From Acinetobacter lwoffii (GTDB lineage: Bacteria; Pseudomonadota; Gammaproteobacteria; Pseudomonadales; Moraxellaceae): a stretch of 64,000 bases of DNA. Shown here one piece after another: positions 1 through 11,225 of this stretch. The first letter of the stretch is position 1. Every line of letters starts with the position of its first letter. The notes below the pieces were generated by a model. That model ran no database searches, was not told where the DNA came from, and was given only the letters and a program-made list of their open reading frames with translations. The stretch covers positions 115,959-179,958 of the forward strand of contig NZ_JAMXXN010000005.1 of the NCBI RefSeq assembly GCF_024129435.1, read 5' to 3'. A program made the translations under genes and the position numbers.

Positions 1-45
1 CCATTGTCGGTTGATGCGATTCCACCTAAACCACGTACATTCTAA
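1..45 (+). CDS. sdhA: SdhA C-terminus (partial, runs in from the left edge)
   Basis: Frame 1 reads PLSVDAIPPKPRTF and stops at TAA (43-45). An ending of the form PPKxRT(F/Y) is typical of the flavoprotein subunit of succinate dehydrogenase, and sdhB follows 14 bases after the stop, as in sdhCDAB operons. Only the last 14 codons are present, so the call rests on this motif and on the neighbour. Confidence 0.8.
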   Translation, partial: PLSVDAIPPKPRTF

Positions 46-59
46 TCAGGAGAATTCAG

Positions 60-770
60 ATGAGTAGAGGTACTCGTACATTTCATATCTACCGCTACGA
101 TCCTGATAAGGATAAAGCACCGTACATGCAAACTTTCAAACTTGAACTGACTGACAAGCACCGTATGTTGCTTGATGCGCTTCTTGCATTGAAAGTACAG
201 GACGAAACTTTAACGTTCCGTCGTTCATGTCGTGAAGGTATTTGTGGTTCTGATGGCGTGAACATCAATGGTAAAAACGGTTTGGCGTGTCTTTGGAACC
301 TGAACGACTTACCAAATGAAATTACTGTTCGTCCATTGCCTGGTCTTCCTGTAGTGAAAGACTTGGTGGTTGATATGAACCAGTTCTATGATCAGTACAA
401 CAAGATCCATCCATTCTTGATCAACAACCAGCCTGCGCCTCCTAAGGAACGTTTACAGTCTCCTGAAGAGCGTGAGCATCTTGATGGTCTATATGAATGT
501 ATTCTATGTGCATGCTGTTCAACTTCATGCCCGTCATTCTGGTGGAACCCGGACAAGTTCTTGGGTCCTTCAGCATTGTTGAACGCTTACCGCTTCATTA
601 TTGACTCGCGTGATACGGGAACACAAGAGCGTTTGGCTCGTCTAGACGACCCGTTCTCATTGTTCCGTTGTAAAGGCATTATGAACTGTGTATCTGTATG
701 TCCTAAAGGCTTGAACCCAACTAAAGCAATCGGTCACATCCGTAATATGCTTTTAGATATGGCAGGCTAA
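60..770 (+). CDS. sdhB: Succinate dehydrogenase iron-sulfur subunit
   Basis: SdhB carries electrons from the FAD of SdhA to ubiquinone in the membrane-bound complex II. At 236 aa it has the normal family length. The N-terminal plant-type ferredoxin domain has the [2Fe-2S] ligands C57, C62 and C77, with Asp65 at the fourth position as in E. coli. The C-terminal domain carries the [4Fe-4S] and [3Fe-4S] cysteines in CILCACCSTSC (from C147) and CKGIMNCVSVCP (from C204). The ATG at 60 follows a good ribosome site, CAGGAGAA. It is the last gene of the sdh operon, directly after sdhA, and a strong terminator follows at about 792. Confidence 0.98.
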   Translation: MSRGTRTFHIYRYDPDKDKAPYMQTFKLELTDKHRMLLDALLALKVQDETLTFRRSCREGICGSDGVNINGKNGLACLWNLNDLPNEITVRPLPGLPVVKDLVVDMNQFYDQYNKIHPFLINNQPAPPKERLQSPEEREHLDGLYECILCACCSTSCPSFWWNPDKFLGPSALLNAYRFIIDSRDTGTQERLARLDDPFSLFRCKGIMNCVSVCPKGLNPTKAIGHIRNMLLDMAG

Positions 771-791
771 TAGGCTGCTCTTCGCAGTTTA

Positions 792-823
792 GAAAAAAGC
801 ACACCTTCAGGTGTGCTTTTTTT
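792..823 (+). terminator. Rho-independent terminator after sdhB
   Basis: The hairpin AAGCACACC-TTCA-GGTGTGCTT is followed by a T run. It ends the sdh operon, so sucA, 770 bases further on, must have its own promoter. Confidence 0.9.
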
Positions 824-1592
824 ATGCAAACTATTGGAAAAATTAAAAAATCATAGGATAAAAATAAAGATACTATACTTAAAATGTATAAAGTTGAGTG
901 AAACAGTCAGGAAAAGGGTAATGGCTTTGAGCGCCATATAAGAAGAACATGTGATTATTTTGGGTATTTATGATTTTTAGATGTAAAACTGACCTGAAAA
1001 ATAGCAAGAACGATGTTATTATATAACGGAAATTTAAGGAGGGAGTGGATTGAAAGGTTTGCTCTCTTTTTATTTATCGGAAATGCTTAGGACTTAAGTC
1101 TACATTGAATCTATTTTTGAGATAAAGCACCATATATTAGAGTAAAATATCTGAACTGTATTTAGCCAATTTATGGAAGGTATGTGTCAAAAAAATCAAT
1201 TGAAAAGTTGAGAACATGTTAGCATTTAGCCCATGACTATGTTTAAAAAATGCCACGCCAGGTACATTTTTTAAACACTGCATAATCAGGGACTGGTATA
1301 TAAAAGGTAGACCCGAGTCGCTTTAGAAAAAATCTTTGTTAATGCTTGCTTTTTTCTAAGTCGATTTGCAAAAAATTGCCCGGTTTCGATCGGGTATTCA
1401 ATGAGTGATGATGCCGCTGAGGGGCGTTATTGTTCATTAAACATATCAAGATTTTCTTGGTGTGGTGATAACGCCTCATGGCTTATGCCTTATGGGGGAC
1501 TAGTATCATATTACCAATTTGATGCTAATAATCCTGGGTTTTGCTTAAAAAGCATCCTGAAAATGTTTTTGCAATAGGAAATGGGTCCACAA
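824..1592. other. Long gene-free gap before sucA with several inverted repeats
   Basis: About 770 bases without a credible ORF on either strand (the only long reading frame overlaps the start of sucA antisense). It holds a perfect 12-base inverted repeat GTTTAAAAAATG/CATTTTTTAAAC (1241-1252 and 1265-1276, 12-base loop), a 10-base one TTAGAAAAAA/TTTTTTCTAA (1323-1332 and 1350-1359), a short GC hairpin CCCG/CGGG near 1380-1394, and the palindrome GACTTAAGTC at 1091. This may be the sucA promoter and long leader, or a small RNA locus. No known RNA family was recognised. Confidence 0.6.
1241..1276. repeat. Perfect 12-bp inverted repeat (hairpin) in the sucA upstream gap
   Basis: The arms GTTTAAAAAATG (1241-1252) and CATTTTTTAAAC (1265-1276) are exact reverse complements around a 12-base loop. 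The right arm contains a run of T, so on the plus strand it could act as a weak terminator or a leader stem. A second AT-rich repeat lies 46 bases downstream. Confidence 0.7.
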
Positions 1593-4415
1593 ATGCAAGA
1601 AGTTGCTGACGCTCTGCGTCTTGACACTGAACTTTCCGCTGATAGTGCAGCGTATATTGAAGAACTTTATGAGCAGTATCTGACTGCTCCAGACTCAGTG
1701 GGTGCTGACTGGAGAGCGTACTTCGATAAATTCCCAAAAGGTGATCAACCACACAGTAATGTACGTGAGCAATTCCTACTTTTAGGTCGCAATTCAAGCC
1801 GTATTCAGCCTATTGTTCAGTCGACAGTCAGCTCAGAGCATGAACGTCGTCAAATTGGCGTGCTACAGCTGATTGCTGCGTACCGTAACCGTGGTCACCA
1901 GAAAGCAAAACTGGATCCATTAGGTTTGGCGAAGCGTGAAGTTGTGCCTGATCTAGATCTTGCTGCGCATGGTTTGACTCAGTCTGACTTAGACACAGTA
2001 TTCAATACTGGTAACTTGGCGATCGGTAAAGAAGAAGCGACTTTGGCTGAAATGGTTCAGTCAATGGAAGCCACTTACTGTGGTTCAATCGGTGCTGAAT
2101 ACATGCATATCGTGGACACCAAAGAAAAACGTTGGATTCAACAACGTCTAGAAAGTGCACGCGGTCAATATGGCTTCAATGCTGATCAAAAGAAACATGT
2201 CCTTGAGCGTTTAACTGCGGCTGAAGGCCTAGAAAAATATCTTGGTAATAAATTCGTTGGTGCCAAACGTTTCGGCGTTGAAGGTGGTGAAGCATTCATC
2301 CCGATGGTCAACGAAATTATTCAGCGTGCAGGTTCTGTAGGCTGTAAAGAAGTTGTGATCGGTATGCCTCACCGCGGCCGTTTAAACCTTCTTGTTAACA
2401 TCATGGGTAAGAACCCGGCTGACCTGTTTGGTGAGTTCGAAGGTAAGTCTATTCACAAGAAAGGTTCTGGTGACGTTAAGTATCACCAAGGCTTCTCTTC
2501 AAACGTGATGACTCCAGGTGGCGAAGTTCACTTGGCATTGGCGTTTAACCCGTCACACCTTGAAATCGTTGGCCCTGTGGTTGAAGGTTCAGTACGTGCA
2601 CGTCAAGTACGTCGTAAAGACATTGGCGGCGATGACGTATTGCCACTAATCGTACACGGTGATGCTGCATTTGCAGGTCAGGGCGTTAACCAGGAAACTT
2701 TCCAGATGTCACAAACTCGCGGTTATACCGTGGGTGGTACAGTGCACATTGTAATTAACAACCAGGTTGGTTTCACGACGTCTGATCCACGTGACGCACG
2801 TTCTACAGAATACTGTACTGACATCGCAAAAATGATTCAGGCACCGATTTTCCATGTCAATGGTGATGATCCTGAAGCTGTGGTGTTCATTTCACAATTG
2901 GCACATGACTTCCGTCATACCTTCCGTAAAGACGTTGTGATTGACATGTTCTGCTACCGTCGTCGTGGTCATAACGAAGCGGATGAGCCAGCTGCAACTC
3001 AACCAATGATGTATCAAGTGATTAACAAGAAAGCGACCACGCGTACGCTTTATGCGGACCAACTGGTACAACAGGGTGTTCTTGATCGCGCAAGTGCAGA
3101 TCAGATGGTTGAAAACTACCGTGCCGACCTGGAAGCGGGTAATCACGTTGCCAATGCACTGGTACTTGAACCAAACAAAAAAATGTTTGTGGACTGGACG
3201 CCTTACTTAGGTCATGAGTACACAGACGAGTGGGATACAACTTTCCCAATCGAACGTCTGAAAGAACTTGGCAAGAAAATGCGTGAGCTTCCTGAAGGCT
3301 TCGTGATGCAGCGTCAAGTTGCAAAAGTAATTGATGACCGTCTGAAAATGCAAACGGGTGAAATGCCTCTGAACTGGGGTGCTGCTGAAACTCTGGCGTA
3401 TGCAACTGTACTAGATGATGGTTACTTGCTTCGTTTAACGGGTGAAGACGTAGGTCGTGGTACTTTCTCACACCGTCATGCAAAACTGCATAATCAGGTA
3501 GATGGTTCAACTTATCTTCCACTGTGTAACCTGAAAGAAAACCAGCCGCGTACTGCAATCTATGACTCTTTGTTGTCAGAAATGGCTGTATTGGCATTTG
3601 AATATGGTTATGCGACGACTCTTCCTAAGAGTTTGATCATCTGGGAAGCACAATTCGGTGACTTCGCAAACTGTGCACAGGTTGTCATTGACCAGTTCAT
3701 CTCATCTGGTGAAACCAAATGGGAGCGTGTATGTGGCTTAACTATGCTTCTTCCACACGGTTTTGAAGGTCAAGGTCCAGAACATTCATCTGCACGTTTG
3801 GAACGTTTCTTGCAGCTATGTGCTGAAGACAACATGCAAGTCATCACACCGACTACGCCTGCGCAGATTTTCCACGCATTACGTCGTCAAGCGATTCGTC
3901 CAATCCGTAAGCCATTGATTGTTACTTCGCCGAAATCTTTACTTCGTCACAAGCTTGCTGTATCTAGCCTTGAAGAGCTTGCAAACGGTACATTCCAAAC
4001 CGTGATTGATGAAGTAGACAACATCAACAAGTCAGATGTAACCCGTCTGGTTTTGTGTGGTGGTAAGGTGTATTACGACCTAGTTGAAAAACGTCGTGAA
4101 AAAGAATTGAACAACACTGCAATTGTACGTATTGAACAATTATATCCATACCCAGAAAAACGCCTGGCAGAAGTGCTTGCGCAATATCCAAACGTTAAAG
4201 AACTTGTTTGGGCGCAAGAAGAACCGAAGAACCAAGGCGCTTGGTTGTTCATCGCACCGCGTCTATATGACGACGTGATGAAAGCGGGTAAACAAGTACG
4301 TATTAGCTATGCAGGCCGTGAAGCTTCTGCTGCACCGGCATGTGGTTCACCATATTTGCATGCAAAACAACAAGCTCAGCTCATCAACGACGCGCTTGCG
4401 ATCGACGCTGAATAA
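1593..4415 (+). CDS. sucA: 2-oxoglutarate dehydrogenase E1 component
   Basis: SucA is the thiamine-diphosphate-dependent decarboxylase of the 2-oxoglutarate dehydrogenase complex. It oxidatively decarboxylates 2-oxoglutarate and passes the succinyl group to the lipoyl arm of SucB. The protein is about 940 aa, full length. It has the N-terminal E. coli-like segment (YIEELYEQYL), the HRGRLNLL motif, and the ThDP/Mg region GDAAFAGQGVNQE followed by INNQVGFTTSDP. I prefer the ATG at 1593 (MQEVADAL) over 1581, because AGGAA at 1576-1580 is correctly spaced for 1593 and directly abuts 1581. sucB follows 18 bases after the stop. Confidence 0.97.
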   Translation: MQEVADALRLDTELSADSAAYIEELYEQYLTAPDSVGADWRAYFDKFPKGDQPHSNVREQFLLLGRNSSRIQPIVQSTVSSEHERRQIGVLQLIAAYRNRGHQKAKLDPLGLAKREVVPDLDLAAHGLTQSDLDTVFNTGNLAIGKEEATLAEMVQSMEATYCGSIGAEYMHIVDTKEKRWIQQRLESARGQYGFNADQKKHVLERLTAAEGLEKYLGNKFVGAKRFGVEGGEAFIPMVNEIIQRAGSVGCKEVVIGMPHRGRLNLLVNIMGKNPADLFGEFEGKSIHKKGSGDVKYHQGFSSNVMTPGGEVHLALAFNPSHLEIVGPVVEGSVRARQVRRKDIGGDDVLPLIVHGDAAFAGQGVNQETFQMSQTRGYTVGGTVHIVINNQVGFTTSDPRDARSTEYCTDIAKMIQAPIFHVNGDDPEAVVFISQLAHDFRHTFRKDVVIDMFCYRRRGHNEADEPAATQPMMYQVINKKATTRTLYADQLVQQGVLDRASADQMVENYRADLEAGNHVANALVLEPNKKMFVDWTPYLGHEYTDEWDTTFPIERLKELGKKMRELPEGFVMQRQVAKVIDDRLKMQTGEMPLNWGAAETLAYATVLDDGYLLRLTGEDVGRGTFSHRHAKLHNQVDGSTYLPLCNLKENQPRTAIYDSLLSEMAVLAFEYGYATTLPKSLIIWEAQFGDFANCAQVVIDQFISSGETKWERVCGLTMLLPHGFEGQGPEHSSARLERFLQLCAEDNMQVITPTTPAQIFHALRRQAIRPIRKPLIVTSPKSLLRHKLAVSSLEELANGTFQTVIDEVDNINKSDVTRLVLCGGKVYYDLVEKRREKELNNTAIVRIEQLYPYPEKRLAEVLAQYPNVKELVWAQEEPKNQGAWLFIAPRLYDDVMKAGKQVRISYAGREASAAPACGSPYLHAKQQAQLINDALAIDAE

Positions 4416-4433
4416 TCCAGGAGATTCTAAGTA

Positions 4434-5648
4434 ATGGCAACCGAAATTAAAGCACCGGTATTCCCAGAGTCAGTTGCGGACGGTACGATCGCAACTTGGC
4501 ACAAACAACCAGGTGAAGCAGTGTCACGTGATGAAGTGATCTGCGATATTGAGACTGATAAAGTTGTTTTAGAAGTTGTTGCTCCTGCAGACGGTACACT
4601 TGCATCTATTATTAAAGGTGAAGGCGATACTGTTCTTTCAGCTGAAGTCATTGCACAGTTTGAAGAAGGTGCTGTTTCTGGCGCTACGCAAACTCAAGCA
4701 GTTCAGTCTGAAGAGAAAGTTGAACAAGCTGCTGCGCAAACTGAAGCGGGTAATGCACCGATCGTTGAACGTCAACAAGTACAGGATCAGGCTCCAGCAG
4801 TGCGTAAAGCATTGACTGAATCTGGTGTTGCAGCTGCTGACGTTGCAGGTACAGGCCGTGGCGGTCGCATCACGAAAGAAGATGTGGCAAATCATCAAGC
4901 GAAACCGGCAGCACCTGCAGCGCAACCATTAAGCGTTGCAGTGGGCGAGCGTATCGAAAAACGTGTTCCTATGACTCGCCTTCGTAAGCGTGTTGCTGAA
5001 CGTTTACTTGCAGCGACTCAAGAAACTGCAATGTTGACCACGTTCAACGAAGTGAACATGAAACCAATCATGGAAATGCGTGCTCAATACAAAGATGCAT
5101 TCGAGAAGCGTCATGGTGCGCGTCTTGGCTTCATGTCATTCTTCGTTAAAGCAGCAACTGAAGCACTTAAACGCTATCCAGCGGTAAATGCTTCAATTGA
5201 TGGCGATGACATCGTGTATCACGGTTACTACGACATCGGTGTTGCAGTTTCATCTGAGCGTGGTCTAGTGGTTCCTGTTCTTCGTGATACAGACCGCATG
5301 AACTATGCTGAAGTTGAAAACGGCATCCGTGCATATGCTGGCAAGGCACGTGACGGTAAACTGGGTATCGAAGATATGACTGGCGGTACATTCACTATTA
5401 CTAATGGTGGTACTTTCGGTTCATTGCTTTCTACACCAATTCTAAATACACCACAAACTGCGATTCTGGGTATGCATAAAATCCAGGAACGTCCGATGGC
5501 GGTGAATGGTCAAGTAGAAATCTTGCCAATGATGTACCTTGCACTGTCTTATGACCACCGTTTAATCGATGGTAAAGAAGCAGTCGGTTTCCTTGTAACA
5601 ATCAAAGAATTGTTAGAAGAGCCAGCGCGTCTGATCCTTGATCTGTAA
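4434..5648 (+). CDS. sucB: 2-oxoglutarate dehydrogenase E2, dihydrolipoyl succinyltransferase
   Basis: SucB is the core of the 2-oxoglutarate dehydrogenase complex and transfers succinyl groups from lipoamide to CoA. Domains in order: one lipoyl domain with the modified lysine K43 in ETDKVV; an Ala/Gln-rich linker; a peripheral subunit-binding domain at about 119-150 (RKALTESGV...[11 protein letters not shown]); and the catalytic domain ending in SYDHRLIDG with His375 and Asp379. It is 404 aa, the usual length. The start is preceded by CCAGGAGATT. It sits between sucA and lpdA in the expected order. A short repeat element separates it from lpdA. Confidence 0.98.
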   Translation: MATEIKAPVFPESVADGTIATWHKQPGEAVSRDEVICDIETDKVVLEVVAPADGTLASIIKGEGDTVLSAEVIAQFEEGAVSGATQTQAVQSEEKVEQAAAQTEAGNAPIVERQQVQDQAPAVRKALTESGVAAADVAGTGRGGRITKEDVANHQAKPAAPAAQPLSVAVGERIEKRVPMTRLRKRVAERLLAATQETAMLTTFNEVNMKPIMEMRAQYKDAFEKRHGARLGFMSFFVKAATEALKRYPAVNASIDGDDIVYHGYYDIGVAVSSERGLVVPVLRDTDRMNYAEVENGIRAYAGKARDGKLGIEDMTGGTFTITNGGTFGSLLSTPILNTPQTAILGMHKIQERPMAVNGQVEILPMMYLALSYDHRLIDGKEAVGFLVTIKELLEEPARLILDL

Positions 5649-5661
5649 TTTATTCATTAAA

Positions 5662-5733
5662 AATCTCCCCTAACCCCTCTTTAAAAAGAGGGGAAGATCC
5701 CCCTTTGGAAAAGGGGGATTAATAAGGGGGATT
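5662..5733. repeat. Intergenic palindromic element, copy 1 (sucB-lpdA)
   Basis: A 72-base element starting AATCTCCCCTAAC and ending AAGGGGGATT. It contains two hairpins: CCCCTCTTT/AAAGAGGGG (5674-5693) and ATCCCCCTTT/AAAGGGGGAT (about 5698-5719). Related elements occur at 13957-14066 and 20499-20595. It lies only 13 bases after the sucB stop and runs almost to the lpdA ribosome site, so it will be transcribed if sucB and lpdA share an mRNA. Confidence 0.8.
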
Positions 5734-5735
5734 AG

Positions 5736-7178
<1,443 letters not shown>

Positions 7179-7182
7179 TTCG

Positions 7183-7212
7183 AAAAAAGAGCGACTTAGG
7201 TCGCTCTTTTTA
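7183..7212 (+). terminator. Terminator after lpdA
   Basis: The hairpin AAGAGCGAC-TTAG-GTCGCTCTT is followed by T residues. It separates sucAB-lpdA from sucCD. Confidence 0.88.
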
Positions 7213-7348
7213 CATTTCATGGTTGTTTTTATTGGAACAATCATCTAAAAATAAAGATAACGATTTTAAGAAATGCTGGTACTGCTTTGACGGACGTCTG
7301 GGTGCTGGTGGGTCATAACAAAGTAAAGAAGCAATAAAAGGTTATTCA

Positions 7349-8515
7349 ATGAATTTACATGAGTATCAAGCGAAAGCGTTATTAAAAAAATATGGTATGC
7401 CTGTACAGGAAGGAATACTGGCCACCAATGCCGATGAAACGGTACGTGCTTTTGAACAGCTAGGTGGTAAATTCGCTGTATTGAAGGCTCAGGTACATGC
7501 TGGTGGTCGTGGGAAAGCCGGCGGTGTTAAAGTGGTGAAATCGGCTTCTGAAGCTGCTGAATATGCCAATCAGATTCTTGGTTCACGCTTGGTGACTTAT
7601 CAGACTGATGCCAATGGCCAGCCGGTAAATAGTATTTTAGTTTCTGAAGATGTTTATCCGGTTGAGCGTGAGTTGTACCTGGGAGCTGTGGTGGATCGCT
7701 CAACGCGACGCATCACCTTTATGGCATCGACAGAGGGCGGTGTTGAAATTGAGAAAGTGGCCGAAGAAAGCCCTGAAAAAATTATTAAAGTTGAAGTTGA
7801 TCCTTTAGTAGGTCTGATGCCATTTCAGGCACGTGAAGTTGCTTTTGCTCTTAAACTCAAAGATGGGCAGATCAATCAATTTGTTAAGGTCATGACAGCT
7901 GCTTATCAGGCATTTGTAGATAATGATTTTGCGCTTTTCGAAATCAATCCGCTGTCCGTACGTGAAAATGGTGACATTCTCTGTGTCGATGCCAAAGTCG
8001 GAATCGATTCAAATGCCTTGTATCGTTTACCAGAAGTGGCTGCACTACGTGATAAGTCTCAGGAAAATGAACGTGAGCTGAAAGCCTCTGAGTATGATCT
8101 GAACTATGTCGCCTTGGAAGGTAATATTGGTTGTATGGTCAATGGTGCTGGTCTTGCCATGGCAACCATGGACATCATCAAGCTCTATGGCGGTCAACCG
8201 GCTAACTTCCTCGATGTGGGTGGTGGTGCGACCAAAGAGCGCGTGATTGAAGCTTTTAAAATTATTCTGGCAGATCATTCTGTGCAGGGTGTATTAATCA
8301 ATATTTTTGGTGGAATTGTACGTTGTGACATGATTGCTGAAGCCATTATTGCAGCGGTTCAGGAGGTAAATGTAACCGTTCCTGTGGTTGTTCGCCTCGA
8401 AGGCAACAATGCGGAACTGGGTGCAAAATTACTGGATGAATCAGGTTTGAAATTGATTTCTGCACATGGTCTTGCTGACGCTGCAGAAAAAATCGTTGCT
8501 GCTGTAAAAGCTTAA
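7349..8515 (+). CDS. sucC: Succinyl-CoA synthetase beta subunit
   Basis: SucC forms the nucleotide-binding and succinate half of succinyl-CoA synthetase, which makes succinate and ATP/GTP from succinyl-CoA. It is 388 aa, the standard length. It opens with [15 protein letters not shown], followed by an ATP-grasp domain with [13 protein letters not shown] and a CoA-ligase domain with [13 protein letters not shown] and [11 protein letters not shown]. It follows the lpdA terminator by about 140 bases, so it probably has its own promoter. sucD follows 13 bases after its stop. Confidence 0.98.
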   Translation: MNLHEYQAKALLKKYGMPVQEGILATNADETVRAFEQLGGKFAVLKAQVHAGGRGKAGGVKVVKSASEAAEYANQILGSRLVTYQTDANGQPVNSILVSEDVYPVERELYLGAVVDRSTRRITFMASTEGGVEIEKVAEESPEKIIKVEVDPLVGLMPFQAREVAFALKLKDGQINQFVKVMTAAYQAFVDNDFALFEINPLSVRENGDILCVDAKVGIDSNALYRLPEVAALRDKSQENERELKASEYDLNYVALEGNIGCMVNGAGLAMATMDIIKLYGGQPANFLDVGGGATKERVIEAFKIILADHSVQGVLINIFGGIVRCDMIAEAIIAAVQEVNVTVPVVVRLEGNNAELGAKLLDESGLKLISAHGLADAAEKIVAAVKA

Positions 8516-8528
8516 AGGGGTATTGATC

Positions 8529-9419
8529 ATGAGCGTATTAGTTAATAAAGAAACTAAAGTATTGGTACAGGGCTTTACAGGTAAAAACGGTACATTCCAT
8601 TCTGAACAGGCTCTGGCCTATGGTACCAAAATTGTCGGTGGTGTAACCCCAGGTAAAGGTGGTCAAACCCATCTAGAATTGCCTGTATTTAATACCATGC
8701 GTGAAGCAGTAAAAGAAACTGCTGCAGATGCTTCGGTGATTTATGTTCCGGCACCTTTTGTACTGGATTCTATTGTTGAAGCCATCGATTCGGGCATTGA
8801 GTTAATTGTGGTGATCACTGAGGGTGTACCGACCATCGACATGCTCAAAGCCAAACGTTATTTGGAAACCAATGGTAATGGTACACGTTTAATCGGACCA
8901 AACTGTCCGGGCATTATTACGCCGGGTGAATGTAAGATCGGAATTATGCCGGGTCATATTCATCAGCCAGGCAAAATCGGCATTATCTCGCGTTCAGGCA
9001 CATTGACTTATGAAGCTGTAGCACAAACGACGAAACTCGGTCTAGGTCAGTCGACCTGTATCGGTATCGGGGGTGATCCAATTCCTGGCATGAACCAGAT
9101 TGACTGTTTGAAACTGTTCCAGGACGATCCGCAAACTGAAGCAATTATTATGATTGGTGAAATTGGCGGTACTGCAGAAGAAGAAGCAGCAGAGTATATT
9201 CAATCGAATGTCACCAAGCCGGTTGTAGGTTATATTGCCGGTGTAACTGCGCCGAAAGGTAAACGTATGGGACACGCAGGTGCGATTATTTCAGGTGGTA
9301 AGGGTACAGCAGAAGAGAAGTTTGCTGCATTTGAGCGTGCGGGTATGGCCTATACGCGCAGCCCAGCTGAGCTTGGTTCGACCATGCTGCAAGTGTTAAA
9401 AGATAAAGGTTTGGTTTGA
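8529..9419 (+). CDS. sucD: Succinyl-CoA synthetase alpha subunit
   Basis: SucD binds CoA and carries the phosphohistidine intermediate. It has the N-terminal [15 protein letters not shown], the Rossmann-like [26 protein letters not shown], and the active-site histidine in [13 protein letters not shown]. The ATG at 8529 ([12 protein letters not shown], 296 aa) is preferred to the TTG at 8523: AAGGGG lies 8-13 bases upstream of it and the E. coli protein begins at the equivalent residue. It is coupled to sucC and followed by a terminator. Confidence 0.98.
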   Translation: MSVLVNKETKVLVQGFTGKNGTFHSEQALAYGTKIVGGVTPGKGGQTHLELPVFNTMREAVKETAADASVIYVPAPFVLDSIVEAIDSGIELIVVITEGVPTIDMLKAKRYLETNGNGTRLIGPNCPGIITPGECKIGIMPGHIHQPGKIGIISRSGTLTYEAVAQTTKLGLGQSTCIGIGGDPIPGMNQIDCLKLFQDDPQTEAIIMIGEIGGTAEEEAAEYIQSNVTKPVVGYIAGVTAPKGKRMGHAGAIISGGKGTAEEKFAAFERAGMAYTRSPAELGSTMLQVLKDKGLV

Positions 9420-9437
9420 AATCCAAAGTAAATCTGT

Positions 9438-9466
9438 AAAAAAGCTCCCATTTGGGAGCTTTTTTA
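9438..9466. terminator. Bidirectional terminator between sucD and yqiK
   Basis: AAAAAAGCTCCCA-TTTGGGAGCTTTTTT is A-rich on one side and T-rich on the other, so it can end both the rightward sucD and the leftward yqiK transcripts. Confidence 0.88.
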
Positions 9467-9481
9467 TATCTCAGTTAATTT

Positions 9482-11188
9482 TTAACTTTTCGATTTCAGG
9501 CTCTGAGTCATCCCATTAATATCACCACCCTGAATACCTAGCTCATTCATCAGACTGTCAATAAGCGGTGCCTGACTACGATAGCGTAGGGCACTATTCA
9601 CCACCTGATCGGACAGCGCAACATTGCCATTTTCATGCTGTGCATCTGCCTGACAAGCACCAGCATGGCTGCCATGCAAACCATTCACCTGCAGAATCTT
9701 GATGTCATCAATATTTTCCATTGGTTTGACACTTTCACGGATAATTTCAGGCAGGTATTTCAGCATAGCCAAACGGATCTGCATTTCGACCTGTTCCGAT
9801 GACAGTACATTATTGGCTTCATTAACCGCACGTGTACCTTCAGCATCGACCTGATATTGTTTTTCCATCGCTTGAGCCAGTAATACTTTGGCATCGGCTT
9901 CACCTTTGGCTTTCAGGCGAACTTTCTCGGCTTCAGCTTCTGCGGCAATACGAATCGCTTCTGCGTCATCCGCCGCCGCCTGTTTACCTGCTTCAGCAGC
10001 AACTGTAATTGCAATCGCATCTTTTTCAGCATGTTCTTTGGCTGCGACCAGTTCAACCGCTTTTTGACGTTCAGCCTGCTGAATTTGACGTACGGTGATG
10101 ACTTCTTCTTCCGCTTTTACCGCTTGTGCACGCGCCTGATCGGCTTGGGCTTTGGCTTCAGATTCGGCACGTGATTTTTCTGCAATGGCAATAGCACGAT
10201 CCTGTTCAGCCAGTTCAATGGTTTTCTTCTGCTCAACCTGAGCTTTTTGAATCAGCTGTGCTTTCTGGATGTTTTCATTTTCCACATCACGAGCTGCCAA
10301 AATACGTTTTAATTCAACCTCGCGTTCAGCAGCAATACGGGCTTCTTCCGCTTCACGTTTTTTAGCAGCTTCCTGGGCTGCAATTTCAGCTAACTGTTCA
10401 GCACGTCGAATCGAAATTTCACGTTCCTGTTGCAGTTTGGCATATTCTTCTTCACGAATAATTTGCAGACGCGCTTGCTCGGCTTCCAGGTTTTTGGTTT
10501 TAATCGCCAGGTCGGTATCCTGTTCAATATGGTTGCGTTTACGGCGACGATCTTCAATGGTTTCAGTTAATTTAGTCAGACCTTCAGCATCGAAAGCATT
10601 TTGTGGATTGAAATACTTAAACCCAGTTTGATCCAGTCCGGTCAGAGAAACGGTTTCCAGCTCCAGACCATTTTTATGCAGATCTTCTGATACCACTTGC
10701 TGCACTTTTTGTACAAAATCTACCCGTTTTTCATGCAATTCTTCCATCGCCATCTCGGCAGCTACGGCACGCAAGGAGTCTACAAATTTACCTTCCACCA
10801 GATTTTTGAGTTCATTCGGTGACATGGTTTTCTGACCCAGTGTTTGAGCTGCAACTGCAATGGAATCGGCTGTAGGCTTGACCCGCACATAGAATTCGGC
10901 CATCACATCGACACGCATCCGGTCACGAGTAATCAATGCCTGATCATCGGCACGGCGTACTTCAAGGCGCAAGGTGTTCATATTTACCGGAATGATTTCA
11001 TGCAAGACGGGAAGTACAATGGCACCTCCACCCAGAATGACTTTTTCTCCACCCCATCCGGTACGAACAAAAGAAATCTCTTTACTGGAGCGACGGTATA
11101 AGCGTGCAATGATGAGCCCAAAGGTCACCAGTGCTACAAAAATAATTCCCGCAATAATTAAAATATTATATAAATCAAATGTTAACAT
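9482..11188 (-). CDS. yqiK: Flotillin-family membrane protein (YqiK-like)
   Basis: A flotillin-like protein of 568 aa. It has one N-terminal membrane segment (about residues 8-28, ILIIAGIIFVALVTFGLIIA) and a band-7/PHB domain (about 30-200, RTGWGGEKVILGGG...). A long Ala/Glu/Lys-rich coiled coil (about 220-440) is followed by a Gln/Gly-containing tail. Flotillins form oligomeric scaffolds in the inner membrane; the E. coli homologue YqiK is encoded with yqiJ. Here the YqiJ-like gene lies directly upstream (37 bases), so the pair is conserved. The cellular role in this organism is unknown. Confidence 0.9.
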   Translation of the reverse strand: MLTFDLYNILIIAGIIFVALVTFGLIIARLYRRSSKEISFVRTGWGGEKVILGGGAIVLPVLHEIIPVNMNTLRLEVRRADDQALITRDRMRVDVMAEFYVRVKPTADSIAVAAQTLGQKTMSPNELKNLVEGKFVDSLRAVAAEMAMEELHEKRVDFVQKVQQVVSEDLHKNGLELETVSLTGLDQTGFKYFNPQNAFDAEGLTKLTETIEDRRRKRNHIEQDTDLAIKTKNLEAEQARLQIIREEEYAKLQQEREISIRRAEQLAEIAAQEAAKKREAEEARIAAEREVELKRILAARDVENENIQKAQLIQKAQVEQKKTIELAEQDRAIAIAEKSRAESEAKAQADQARAQAVKAEEEVITVRQIQQAERQKAVELVAAKEHAEKDAIAITVAAEAGKQAAADDAEAIRIAAEAEAEKVRLKAKGEADAKVLLAQAMEKQYQVDAEGTRAVNEANNVLSSEQVEMQIRLAMLKYLPEIIRESVKPMENIDDIKILQVNGLHGSHAGACQADAQHENGNVALSDQVVNSALRYRSQAPLIDSLMNELGIQGGDINGMTQSLKSKS

Positions 11189-11225
11189 TGTTATAAAGTC
11201 TCAATTGAGTGCTAGCTAAATAAAA

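Noticed and set aside
3022..3597. A 191-codon frame antisense to sucA
   Set aside because: It is a shadow of a strongly conserved gene; the composition is His/Leu-rich as expected for antisense of coding DNA.
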